Assembly (NCBI GenBank): GCA_002773795.1
Contig: PFAD01000015.1
Location: 66,219 to 114,338 of the forward strand
Direction of reading: 5' to 3'
Source: Chlamydiae bacterium CG10_big_fil_rev_8_21_14_0_10_42_34
GTDB taxonomy: Bacteria > Chlamydiota > Chlamydiia > Chlamydiales > SM23-39
DNA length: 48,120 nt
Below the pieces are notes generated by a model. It had not been told where the DNA came from. It worked only from the letters and a program-made list of their open reading frames with translations, and ran no database searches. Positions 41,575 to 48,120 of this stretch are shown here, piece after piece. The position numbers and the translations under genes are program-made. The stretch's first letter is position 1; the number at the start of each line of letters is the position of its first letter.

Positions 41575-42690
41575 TTATAGAGGATGAGCTGGTTCAATTT
41601 CATCGCATCTTATCCAGTTAAAGCAATCAAAGAAATTCCAGAGCTTAAGCTTTTCGAGGGCCACTTCTTTATGATTTGCTTCAAAAAGAGATGAAATGCT
41701 TTTTGAAATAAAAGATGGGAATATGTCGTTGTAATTTTTCATTAAAGCTGCACTTTTAATTTCTCTAGAAGAAAGAAGTTTCCCCTCTTGGTTTTTAAAG
41801 TATAATTGGAAATATGGATCGATATAGACCCAATTTTCGTTATAGAGAAGTTCTATAAAGACGTGCGAATTAACATGAAAGTCAGACATTGCTGTTAAAT
41901 GGTAGGCTTCAAAACCATTTGCATACCGAATTTTAATATCTGGCATTAAGACTGATGCTATTTTGAAAAAAAGATCGGCAAATCCCCCGCAAACTAAAGG
42001 GAAAGCTTTTTTTTCGAGTCCTTCTAATGTTTCTACTAGCTTTAACTCGCTTACAGATTTGGGGGGGAAGCCGATAAGCGGATTTGACGACCATATATAT
42101 TGAATGATAAGTGAGCTTCGATCTATGACGTGATGGTTGTTCGATCGAATAATTGGGAGAGCCTCAGAATTCCATGCATTAATTTTTCTGCATAATTCGT
42201 TCATTTCTGGTTGAGTGATTTTAGTGCGCTCCCTGCCTAAATAGATATCAGGTCGAGTATATAAGGGAAAGGATGAGCTTTGAATGCCTACGTACGAATC
42301 GTTATTATTTAAGCATTTTTCTGGTGTATAACGGAGCGTGATTTCGCCTATTTTTTTGGCATTTTCAGGAGTGAATATGCTGAAAGTTGTGAGTGAAGTC
42401 ACGCTTTTTATGTATTGGGTCAAAAGCCCATCAAATAAATTTATAGAAGAAAAAAGCGGGAATAACTTCTCATTGTATGCTGGTAAAATGTTAAAGGGTA
42501 AGAAGAGTTGACCTAGATGGTTAGCAAAATAGAGCTCATCCTCTTTGGTTTTTAACGCAATATAAGGCCGGTTTTCTTGGAACTCTATGCAAACTTGCTT
42601 TTGATTCGTCCTTGAGATCTTGTTAATACGATGGGAATTATTTTCTAGTGTTGCCATGTTTTCTGATTTCACTTTTTCCACTATGAGCAC
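41575..42690 (-). CDS. transglutaminase-like cysteine protease-fold protein
   Basis: The 371-residue protein has a transglutaminase-like catalytic core in its C-terminal half: Cys234 in VCGGFADLF, His276 in NSHVFIEL and Asp291 in YIDPYFQLYF, in the correct order and spacing for the Cys-His-Asp triad. The N-terminal half (1-190) is unrecognised, and there is no signal peptide. Members of the fold act as proteases, amidases or amide-forming enzymes. It is the last gene of the right-hand minus-strand operon, 39 bases after the GT-C-like gene. Start is GTG at 42690 with GAGGT 10 bases upstream; ATG at 42657 is a possible alternative. Confidence 0.72.
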   Translation of the reverse strand: MLIVEKVKSENMATLENNSHRINKISRTNQKQVCIEFQENRPYIALKTKEDELYFANHLGQLFLPFNILPAYNEKLFPLFSSINLFDGLLTQYIKSVTSLTTFSIFTPENAKKIGEITLRYTPEKCLNNNDSYVGIQSSSFPLYTRPDIYLGRERTKITQPEMNELCRKINAWNSEALPIIRSNNHHVIDRSSLIIQYIWSSNPLIGFPPKSVSELKLVETLEGLEKKAFPLVCGGFADLFFKIASVLMPDIKIRYANGFEAYHLTAMSDFHVNSHVFIELLYNENWVYIDPYFQLYFKNQEGKLLSSREIKSAALMKNYNDIFPSFISKSISSLFEANHKEVALEKLKLWNFFDCFNWIRCDEIEPAHPL

Positions 42691-42729
42691 TATTATTTTT
42701 ACCTCAACGTACTTAGAGGTGAGTTTTCT

Positions 42730-44511
42730 TTAGTTTTCACTTTGGTTTGGTTTGATTTCAAGGTCGCGATGAGTCCCGAGGTATCTCAATAAGAGTAGAT
42801 AAAAGGGCGCAGTTTTAGATTCGATGTATCTCTTTTTTATTATTTTTGTTGGTATGCCATTATCACCTAAAGCTTTAAGCCCGTCTTCTATTTCATTTTC
42901 CGTAATCCCTAGAAGAGCAATATATGAAAAAGAGTTCACATCTGTTGTAAATTTCGAGTCAATTACCGGCATCCCGGCTCCATCATCATATGGCGAAAAT
43001 AGTCTGCTCTGGTTTCCTAGAAAGGCATTTTGGATTGAATATAGATAGCGGTTTCCGGAATCTTTCGAGAACCAAAAACCAATCTTTTCTGTTTTCTTGG
43101 GGACTAGTTCAAAGAGAGTCTTTTGTAGCTCGACAGTTGCATGGTATACATCCCATTCTAAATGAGCGCGTTGAGGATCGAGTAGATAGCTGTAATAAGA
43201 CCACATTTTATTATTATAGAACATCAAAGGGGATAGGCTGATCATTGTAATGATCAAGGCCGCCTTCGCTGTGTTTAGGTTAAGCTGTAAAGCTAGGGAA
43301 ACAAGAGCAATCAGTACTGCTGCTAAAATTAAGGATGCGATTGGAGATATGGCTTGAGTTTCCCGTAAAAATGGGGCAGTGAACCAAACAGTTGCATAAA
43401 GGATAAATCCAAAAAGTATGAATTTGTTTTGGTTTGTATGATCTATTGAATCCCCGATTAAATATATAAAAATAAAGAACGAAGGAATGATTAAATAAGA
43501 GAAATAGTAAAAGCAGCCCAAGAAATTTCGATCGAATATTAAATAGCAGAATATGTAAAACGTAAAAGAAATAAGTAGTGCGGTAGCTGAAAAGAATTTT
43601 AAATTTGAACTTTTGCGGGATTTAAAGACATAAATACAGAAGATAGTCAGGAAAAAAAAGGGGACAAATACTTCGAGTTCACCCGATTCGACGATTTGTG
43701 CAAAGTTGTCCATTCTTCCTAGCTTTGTTGTTGTGATGACACCAATCATTTTTATCGCTGGTGTATCAATTAATGGGCTAAGATGAGGAAACTCGATGAA
43801 TCGGATGGCCATTAGAAAAAGTTCAGTGAAAATAACTCCCGATATGAATGAAATGACGTGTTTTGCTTCAAATCTCTCATGCGACCATTTGATCTGTACG
43901 ATCACCCAAGCTAAAATACAAGACCCCAATATTGCTGCTGGAAATGGTTGACAATTAGCAGTAAACAACCAAAAGGCTCCAGAAATATAATAGGCAAGTT
44001 TTGTGTTCTGGATAGGGGGATTGATGAAAAATAGTAGTGAAAGTAGTGCATATACGATTGCAAACCCACTTGGGTGGTTCCAGAAAAGAGGGCGTAAAAA
44101 CCAGGGGTGGAAGATAAATAGGCATGTGATAAACGAAGCTATTATTGTAGATTTGTAAAACCTTTCACTTAACTTCCAAATGGAAAATGCTGCAGCGAAA
44201 AGGAGGATATTTCTTAATACTATATACCCTAGCTTACTTCCAAAAATCAGGGTTGTAAGTCGAGCCGGATAGAGAAAGGCGATTCGCGCTGAATGGTAAT
44301 TTGCTCCATATCGCTCCAGCACTTCGGAGTAATGATGGATGTATCCAGTATAGTGAGAAGGATCCATCCAACCCGCTTGTACGAGCATGTTGGGTATTGT
44401 GTAATTTATGATTAAGATAAAGACACATATTGATAGAAGCATCTTCCATTTTGATAAGATCTTTGTATTTACAATTGAAGGGATCTGAATTGTTGAGTGT
44501 TTTGTTGTCAT
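42730..44511 (-). CDS. polytopic membrane protein, probable GT-C type glycosyltransferase
   Basis: This 593-residue protein has about 11 membrane helices (residues 20-430) followed by a soluble domain of about 150 residues. A short loop after the first helix contains GWMDPSHYTGY, with an Asp near the membrane surface as in GT-C transferases that use polyprenyl-phosphate sugars. The preceding gene encodes a GtrB-like transferase that makes such donors, and the two overlap by 4 bases. This suggests a GtrB/GtrIV-like pair decorating the glycan after it is flipped. No named family is assigned. Confidence 0.7.
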   Translation of the reverse strand: MTTKHSTIQIPSIVNTKILSKWKMLLSICVFILIINYTIPNMLVQAGWMDPSHYTGYIHHYSEVLERYGANYHSARIAFLYPARLTTLIFGSKLGYIVLRNILLFAAAFSIWKLSERFYKSTIIASFITCLFIFHPWFLRPLFWNHPSGFAIVYALLSLLFFINPPIQNTKLAYYISGAFWLFTANCQPFPAAILGSCILAWVIVQIKWSHERFEAKHVISFISGVIFTELFLMAIRFIEFPHLSPLIDTPAIKMIGVITTTKLGRMDNFAQIVESGELEVFVPFFFLTIFCIYVFKSRKSSNLKFFSATALLISFTFYIFCYLIFDRNFLGCFYYFSYLIIPSFFIFIYLIGDSIDHTNQNKFILFGFILYATVWFTAPFLRETQAISPIASLILAAVLIALVSLALQLNLNTAKAALIITMISLSPLMFYNNKMWSYYSYLLDPQRAHLEWDVYHATVELQKTLFELVPKKTEKIGFWFSKDSGNRYLYSIQNAFLGNQSRLFSPYDDGAGMPVIDSKFTTDVNSFSYIALLGITENEIEDGLKALGDNGIPTKIIKKRYIESKTAPFYLLLLRYLGTHRDLEIKPNQSEN

Positions 44512-45509
44512 GAAAGCTCTTTAGTATGAAGGCTTTGGTGTTTAAAGATTTGAGATTTGACCAAACTTCCCGATTCTGTATTCATATTGATCTTCTCGTC
44601 TACGATATAGTGAGGCCTACTCTTCACTTCATCAAAAATATTGCCTATATATTGCCCAATGATTCCCATAAAAAAAAGCTGAATTCCACTAAATCCTGAA
44701 AGCAGTATGACAATTGTAGTCCATCCCGATGGGATCGAGTGATTTAAAAAGTACTGAATACAGGTAATCCATCCGAAAATAAAGGCGAGGGTTGCAAGAC
44801 TTGCCCCAATAAAAATAGAAGCTTGAAGCGGTTTTTTGCTAAATGAAAAAACTGCCTGTACACCAAGTTTGACTCTTTGGCTAAATGGGTATTTGCTTTG
44901 TCCTGCAGTTCTTACATTAGCTTTAAAGGGAATTCCAATTTGGTTGAATCCCATCCAGCTAATAATTCCTCTTAAAAAGATATTTCGTTCTCGAATTTGA
45001 CTTTTTAATATATTCAATACTCTTAGAGAAATTAAACGAAAATCGGCGGCATTTTCATTGATTGGGGTGTCGGAAATGCGATTCATCAAGTGGTAAAACA
45101 TTTTCGACGTCAACTTTTGGATGAGGCCAAGGTTTTCAGTTTCAGTCCTGATTGTATAGACAACATCGTAGCCACTTTCATAGGCTTGAAGCATTTGAGG
45201 AATGAGTTCTGGGGGATGTTGCAAGTCACAATCCATCATAATTACAACGGATGAGTTTGTATAATCAATCCCAGCTAATAGAGACATCTGATGACCAAAT
45301 CGTGAAGAGAGGATAAGGACCTTTACCGATAAATCTTGTTTTGAAATCTCCCTTAATATGTCAGCTGTCCGGTCTGTAGATCGGTCAACTACAAATAAAA
45401 TTTCGGAGTCATAAGAAAGGGGCTTTAATACAGCTTTCAATTTGTGATAAAATGTTTCGATAACCTCTTCTTCGTTGAAAACAGGTAAGATAACGGTAAG
45501 TGTTTTCAT
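44508..45509 (-). CDS. GtrB/ArnC-like polyprenyl-phosphate glycosyltransferase
   Basis: The N-terminal domain (about 1-220) is a family 2 glycosyltransferase with ILPVFNEEEVIE and the metal site in MMDCDLQHPPELIP (about residues 91-104). Two membrane helices follow (about 230-250 and 265-290), as in GtrB and ArnC. These enzymes transfer a sugar from a nucleotide to undecaprenyl phosphate on the cytoplasmic face. The C-terminal 40 residues are soluble. A 4-base overlap links it to the GT-C-like gene, and it is encoded after the SDR gene with the same overlap. Confidence 0.9.
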   Translation of the reverse strand: MKTLTVILPVFNEEEVIETFYHKLKAVLKPLSYDSEILFVVDRSTDRTADILREISKQDLSVKVLILSSRFGHQMSLLAGIDYTNSSVVIMMDCDLQHPPELIPQMLQAYESGYDVVYTIRTETENLGLIQKLTSKMFYHLMNRISDTPINENAADFRLISLRVLNILKSQIRERNIFLRGIISWMGFNQIGIPFKANVRTAGQSKYPFSQRVKLGVQAVFSFSKKPLQASIFIGASLATLAFIFGWITCIQYFLNHSIPSGWTTIVILLSGFSGIQLFFMGIIGQYIGNIFDEVKSRPHYIVDEKINMNTESGSLVKSQIFKHQSLHTKELS

Positions 45510-46309
45510 AATTTTTTAAGTTTCTCTATGTCCGCTTGAATTTTTCGGGTTTTGGCAAAATCCGCTCCTTGTTCTCGAACGATTTCTTTGTCTAACCCAT
45601 TTTCAATCAATATACTGTGTAAAAGATCAGAGATTTTTATCAATTTTCCACTGCCGACGTTATAGATTTCAGAGGAGATCCCTTGATTCATAATTTGATG
45701 GTAATAGGCTACGGCTTGAGAAATTTCAATATAGTCTCTTTCATCGTCTAAGTTCTTAAGGGTGATTTCAGAAAGCTCACCTCTTTTTACCTTTTCAATT
45801 TGATGGTAGAGATTCCCAATAAAGAGCTTGGTAGAAGCCCCTTTGCCCATTAGATTGAAGGTTCGTGCCATAACTAGGTCTAAACCGTAGCTTCTATGGT
45901 AATACTCCATTAGATGTGTTTGAATGACTTTTGTCAGACCATAAATAGTTATTGGGTTTAGGGGAGAGGTTTCACTTGTAGGATTATTGCTTGCAAAGCC
46001 ATATTCGGCTGCACTTCCAATCAATAAGACCCTACAAGGAAGCTTTAGGACTGTTAGAGCATCGCAAATATTTTTTGTGCTAACGACGTTATTTTGGTAG
46101 TCAATTTCATATTGGTTTGTGAATGAACCTGCCAAATGATAGATTTGATCTGGGTTTGTTTTTCTAATTAGCTCTTCTACAGCTAGATATACGGTTAAGT
46201 CACAATCAGATCGACTTGTGCAAATTACTTGTTGGGATGGATCATCTAAAAGATATTTGTGCAGATGAGTGGCTGAAAATCCATTTCCCCCCGTGATTAA
46301 AACTTTCAT
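45506..46309 (-). CDS. SDR-family nucleotide-sugar reductase/epimerase, Rmd-like
   Basis: This 267-residue extended SDR has the Rossmann motif GGNGFSATHL (7-16), SAAEYG and the catalytic YGLTK (Tyr and Lys), and an ARTFNLMGKG segment. The pattern ARxFNxxGxG and the short length recall GDP-4-keto-6-deoxy-D-mannose reductase (Rmd). If so, it would convert the product of a 4,6-dehydratase to GDP-D-rhamnose. The assignment is tentative, because SDR substrates are hard to tell apart. It overlaps its neighbours by 4 bases on both sides. Confidence 0.75.
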   Translation of the reverse strand: MKVLITGGNGFSATHLHKYLLDDPSQQVICTSRSDCDLTVYLAVEELIRKTNPDQIYHLAGSFTNQYEIDYQNNVVSTKNICDALTVLKLPCRVLLIGSAAEYGFASNNPTSETSPLNPITIYGLTKVIQTHLMEYYHRSYGLDLVMARTFNLMGKGASTKLFIGNLYHQIEKVKRGELSEITLKNLDDERDYIEISQAVAYYHQIMNQGISSEIYNVGSGKLIKISDLLHSILIENGLDKEIVREQGADFAKTRKIQADIEKLKKL

Positions 46310-47013
46310 AGTTTTAGTGTTTCCTTGATTTCCTGGTAGTGCGCATCTGCATATTCATAATCATCAGGCCGGCCAATATCTAACCAGAACCCTGAAAAGG
46401 GGTGAATGTTTACAGGTTCATTGTTTTTGATGGAATCGATCATTAAGTTATCAAAACCGTATTGCTTTCCCTTCGGCAGCTTCTCGATGACAGATTTATG
46501 AAGTCCATAAATTCCCATGCTAACATCAAAATGATCTTCCGGCTTTTCTTGAAATCCCGTCAGATATTTGGATTGGTTGTACTGGATGACTCCAAAGTCT
46601 ATTTTACTTTTCCTCTTACAGGTTGAAACTGAAATAAGAGACTGTTTTTCAAGATGTTTTATAAAAAAATCATGGTAGTTGAGATTGCACAGAACGTCGC
46701 TATTCATGACTAGAAAATTTTCAGGGAGATCGGGAATTAAGGTTAAGGGTCCAATCGTTCCTAGAGGCTCTGTCTCCAGGGAGTAATCAATTTTGACATT
46801 CCACTTAGATCCATCACCGATAAAAGATCTTATTAGATTGGCAAAGTGATTGATTGCTAAAGTGATATGAGTAAAGCCGTTTTGTCGGAGCTGCTTGATG
46901 ACAATTTCTAAGATAGCAACTTCACCTCCTAGAGGAACTAGTGGTTTGGGGATGAGCGTTGTGAACGGTTTAAGGCGAGAGCCTTTGCCCCCCGCTAGAA
47001 TAATTGCTCTCAT
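46306..47013 (-). CDS. sugar-1-phosphate nucleotidyltransferase
   Basis: The 235-residue protein matches short nucleotidyltransferases of the NTP-transferase family (HddC/PtmE-like or mannose-1-phosphate guanylyltransferase-like). The nucleotide-binding signature ILAGGKGSRLKPFTTLIPKP (5-24), the metal-binding VMNSDVL, and the FQEKP and GFWLDIGRP segments are present. There is no C-terminal extension as in GlmU or ManC. It should activate a sugar phosphate with GTP, CTP or UTP. Its place next to a LegB-like dehydratase recalls the PtmE-LegB pair that makes and uses GDP-GlcNAc in Campylobacter. Confidence 0.87.
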   Translation of the reverse strand: MRAIILAGGKGSRLKPFTTLIPKPLVPLGGEVAILEIVIKQLRQNGFTHITLAINHFANLIRSFIGDGSKWNVKIDYSLETEPLGTIGPLTLIPDLPENFLVMNSDVLCNLNYHDFFIKHLEKQSLISVSTCKRKSKIDFGVIQYNQSKYLTGFQEKPEDHFDVSMGIYGLHKSVIEKLPKGKQYGFDNLMIDSIKNNEPVNIHPFSGFWLDIGRPDDYEYADAHYQEIKETLKL

Positions 47014-47016
47014 GCT

Positions 47017-48015
47017 TCAAATGTTATAAATACAACTTTTATATTTAGCGATATTTTTCGATTCTTGAAACCATAGGATCGTCTCTTCAAGCCCCGTTCT
47101 TAGGTCAAAGTTGGATTTCCACGAAGTAAGACGGGAGATTTTTTTATTGCACCCTTGTAGATTTCCCACCTCTGACTTCATTGGCCTTAGTCTTTGTTGA
47201 TCAAGCTTAAGTATTGCAGAGCTATTGATTAATTCAATTAAAAGAAGGGCTAAGTCTTTGATGGAGATAGATTTGCCTGTGGCGATATTGATCTCTTCTC
47301 CTACCGTGTGATCAGATTCTGCAATTGCGATAAAGCCCTCAACGACATCGAGCACATAGTTGAAGTCTCTTTTTGCATCTAGGTTGCCAAGTTGGATCTC
47401 ATTTGCCCCTGTTAGTAACTGCGAAATGATTGTGGGGATGACCGCTCTTGCGGACTGACGTGGACCATAAGTGTTAAAGGGGCGGATAATTGAGACAGGT
47501 AGATTGAAAGAGCGGTAATAGGATTCTGCCAAACGGTCTGCCGCAATTTTTGTTGCGCTATACGGTGATTGACCTTGGTAAGGGTGATTTTCATCTATAG
47601 GAACATAGCGGGCAGTCCCATAAACTTCTGAACTCGAAGTGACTAAAAGTTTCTCTGTTTTTAGTTTTTTAGCAGCTTGTAATACGTTGAGAGTTCCCTT
47701 AATATTTGTATCTACGTATGAATCTGGGGATTGATAGGAGTGAGGGATCGCAATTAATGCAGCTAAATGAAAAACTACACCGCAATCTTTCATGGCAGAT
47801 TCAACAGCATGCGGGTCTCGAATATCTCCTGAGATAATCTCAATTTTTTCTAATTTTTGGGACGGAAGATGATCCAGCCAGCCCCAGGTATTAAACGAGT
47901 TGTAATAGGTGAAGGCGCGTACGTCAAACCCTCTGTCTATTAATTGTTCTGTTAGGTGGCTTCCTATGAAACCATCAGCCCCAGTAATAAGGATCTTTTT
48001 TTTATTTAAGTTCAT
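47017..48015 (-). CDS. NAD-dependent nucleotide-sugar 4,6-dehydratase, LegB-like
   Basis: The 332-residue SDR has GADGFIGSHL (13-22), FTYYNSFNTWGWLD (about 35-48, a LegB-type signature), SSSEVYG, and catalytic YSATK. It should remove water from a nucleotide hexose to give a 4-keto-6-deoxy sugar; LegB uses an N-acetylglucosamine nucleotide. There is a 3-base gap to the nucleotidyltransferase, and the start overlaps the stop of the partial gene at the window edge in ATGA. Full legionaminic acid genes are not in this window, so the final sugar is open. Confidence 0.85.
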   Translation of the reverse strand: MNLNKKKILITGADGFIGSHLTEQLIDRGFDVRAFTYYNSFNTWGWLDHLPSQKLEKIEIISGDIRDPHAVESAMKDCGVVFHLAALIAIPHSYQSPDSYVDTNIKGTLNVLQAAKKLKTEKLLVTSSSEVYGTARYVPIDENHPYQGQSPYSATKIAADRLAESYYRSFNLPVSIIRPFNTYGPRQSARAVIPTIISQLLTGANEIQLGNLDAKRDFNYVLDVVEGFIAIAESDHTVGEEINIATGKSISIKDLALLLIELINSSAILKLDQQRLRPMKSEVGNLQGCNKKISRLTSWKSNFDLRTGLEETILWFQESKNIAKYKSCIYNI

Positions 48016-48120
48016 TTGAAAAGCAATATTACGCCGAGTAAGATCAGAAGTGAACCAAATATTTTTGACAAAGTGAGCGGCTCATTGAGTATGAGTAAAG
48101 ATGAGCTCAATACAATCAGT
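48012..48120 (-). CDS. partial SMR/EamA-type small membrane transporter (C-terminal end only)
   Basis: This reading frame enters from the right edge and ends with TGA at 48012-48014, overlapping the LegB-like start. The 35 visible residues contain LLILNEPLTLSKIFGSLLIL and end in a hydrophobic helix. This matches the last helix of SMR/EamA transporters, including the ArnE/ArnF-type flippase subunits, in which a conserved Glu-Pro precedes the final helix. In this context a lipid-linked sugar flippase is plausible. The start is outside the window. Confidence 0.6.
   Translation of the reverse strand, partial: LIVLSSSLLILNEPLTLSKIFGSLLILLGVILLFK

Noticed and set aside
40283-48015. Complete legionaminic acid pathway
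   Set aside because: Only a LegB-like dehydratase and a PtmE-like nucleotidyltransferase are present; the aminotransferase is closest to GDP-perosamine synthase, and no sialic-acid-synthase-type gene is in the window.

Overview
The window looks like a chromosome segment from a chlamydia outside the family Chlamydiaceae (order-level call). The left half carries a block known from Chlamydia: gnd, lepA, an NTT-type ATP/ADP translocase, a small conserved unknown protein (CT066 position), the ytgABCD metal-transport operon with a repressor domain fused to YtgC, then dxr and a long RseP-type protease. The hrcA-grpE-dnaK heat-shock operon with a degenerate CIRCE operator follows. The NTT carrier, the YtgC-repressor fusion and an Inc-like membrane protein point to an obligate intracellular lifestyle.

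Layout. 1-2000: tRNA-Arg(CCT) and gnd fire from back-to-back promoters; a cold-shock protein follows. 2170-8520: lepA, NTT and the CT066-position gene on the minus strand, interrupted by two convergent eukaryote-like genes, a ubiquitin-specific-protease-like protein that appears to lack its catalytic Cys and His, and a Ser/Thr kinase-like protein. 8790-17120: ytgA-ytgB-ytgCR-ytgD-dxr-rseP in one tightly overlapping plus-strand run, then an exported GH3 glycosidase. 17140-22330: an unknown helical protein, the dnaK operon and an Inc-like protein.

22430-48120 is a surface-glycan locus. A Wzm/Wzt-type ABC exporter (minus) stands next to a plus-strand operon (24079-31728) with a nucleotide-sugar dehydrogenase, a plant-type GDP-mannose 3,5-epimerase, a methyltransferase and three paralogous glycosyltransferase-like proteins sharing an N-terminal Asn-Asp-Asn-His-Gly motif; one of these contains an in-frame array of 36/33-base repeats. 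Two minus-strand operons converge on it. One (promoter near 41370) encodes GDP-mannose 4,6-dehydratase, two tandem PglD-like acyltransferases (the second without the catalytic His), GDP-perosamine synthase, two glycosyltransferases, a beta-propeller protein and a fused ATP sulfurylase/APS kinase. The other enters from the right edge with an SMR/EamA-like membrane protein, a LegB-like dehydratase, a sugar nucleotidyltransferase, an SDR reductase, a GtrB-like transferase, a GT-C-like membrane protein and a transglutaminase-like protein.

Taken together the glycan genes predict a polymer assembled from GDP-mannose-derived sugars (N-acetylperosamine, possibly GDP-L-galactose) with activated sulfate available for decoration. 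That overall product is inferred; the individual enzyme families are read from motifs recognised by eye, without database searches.
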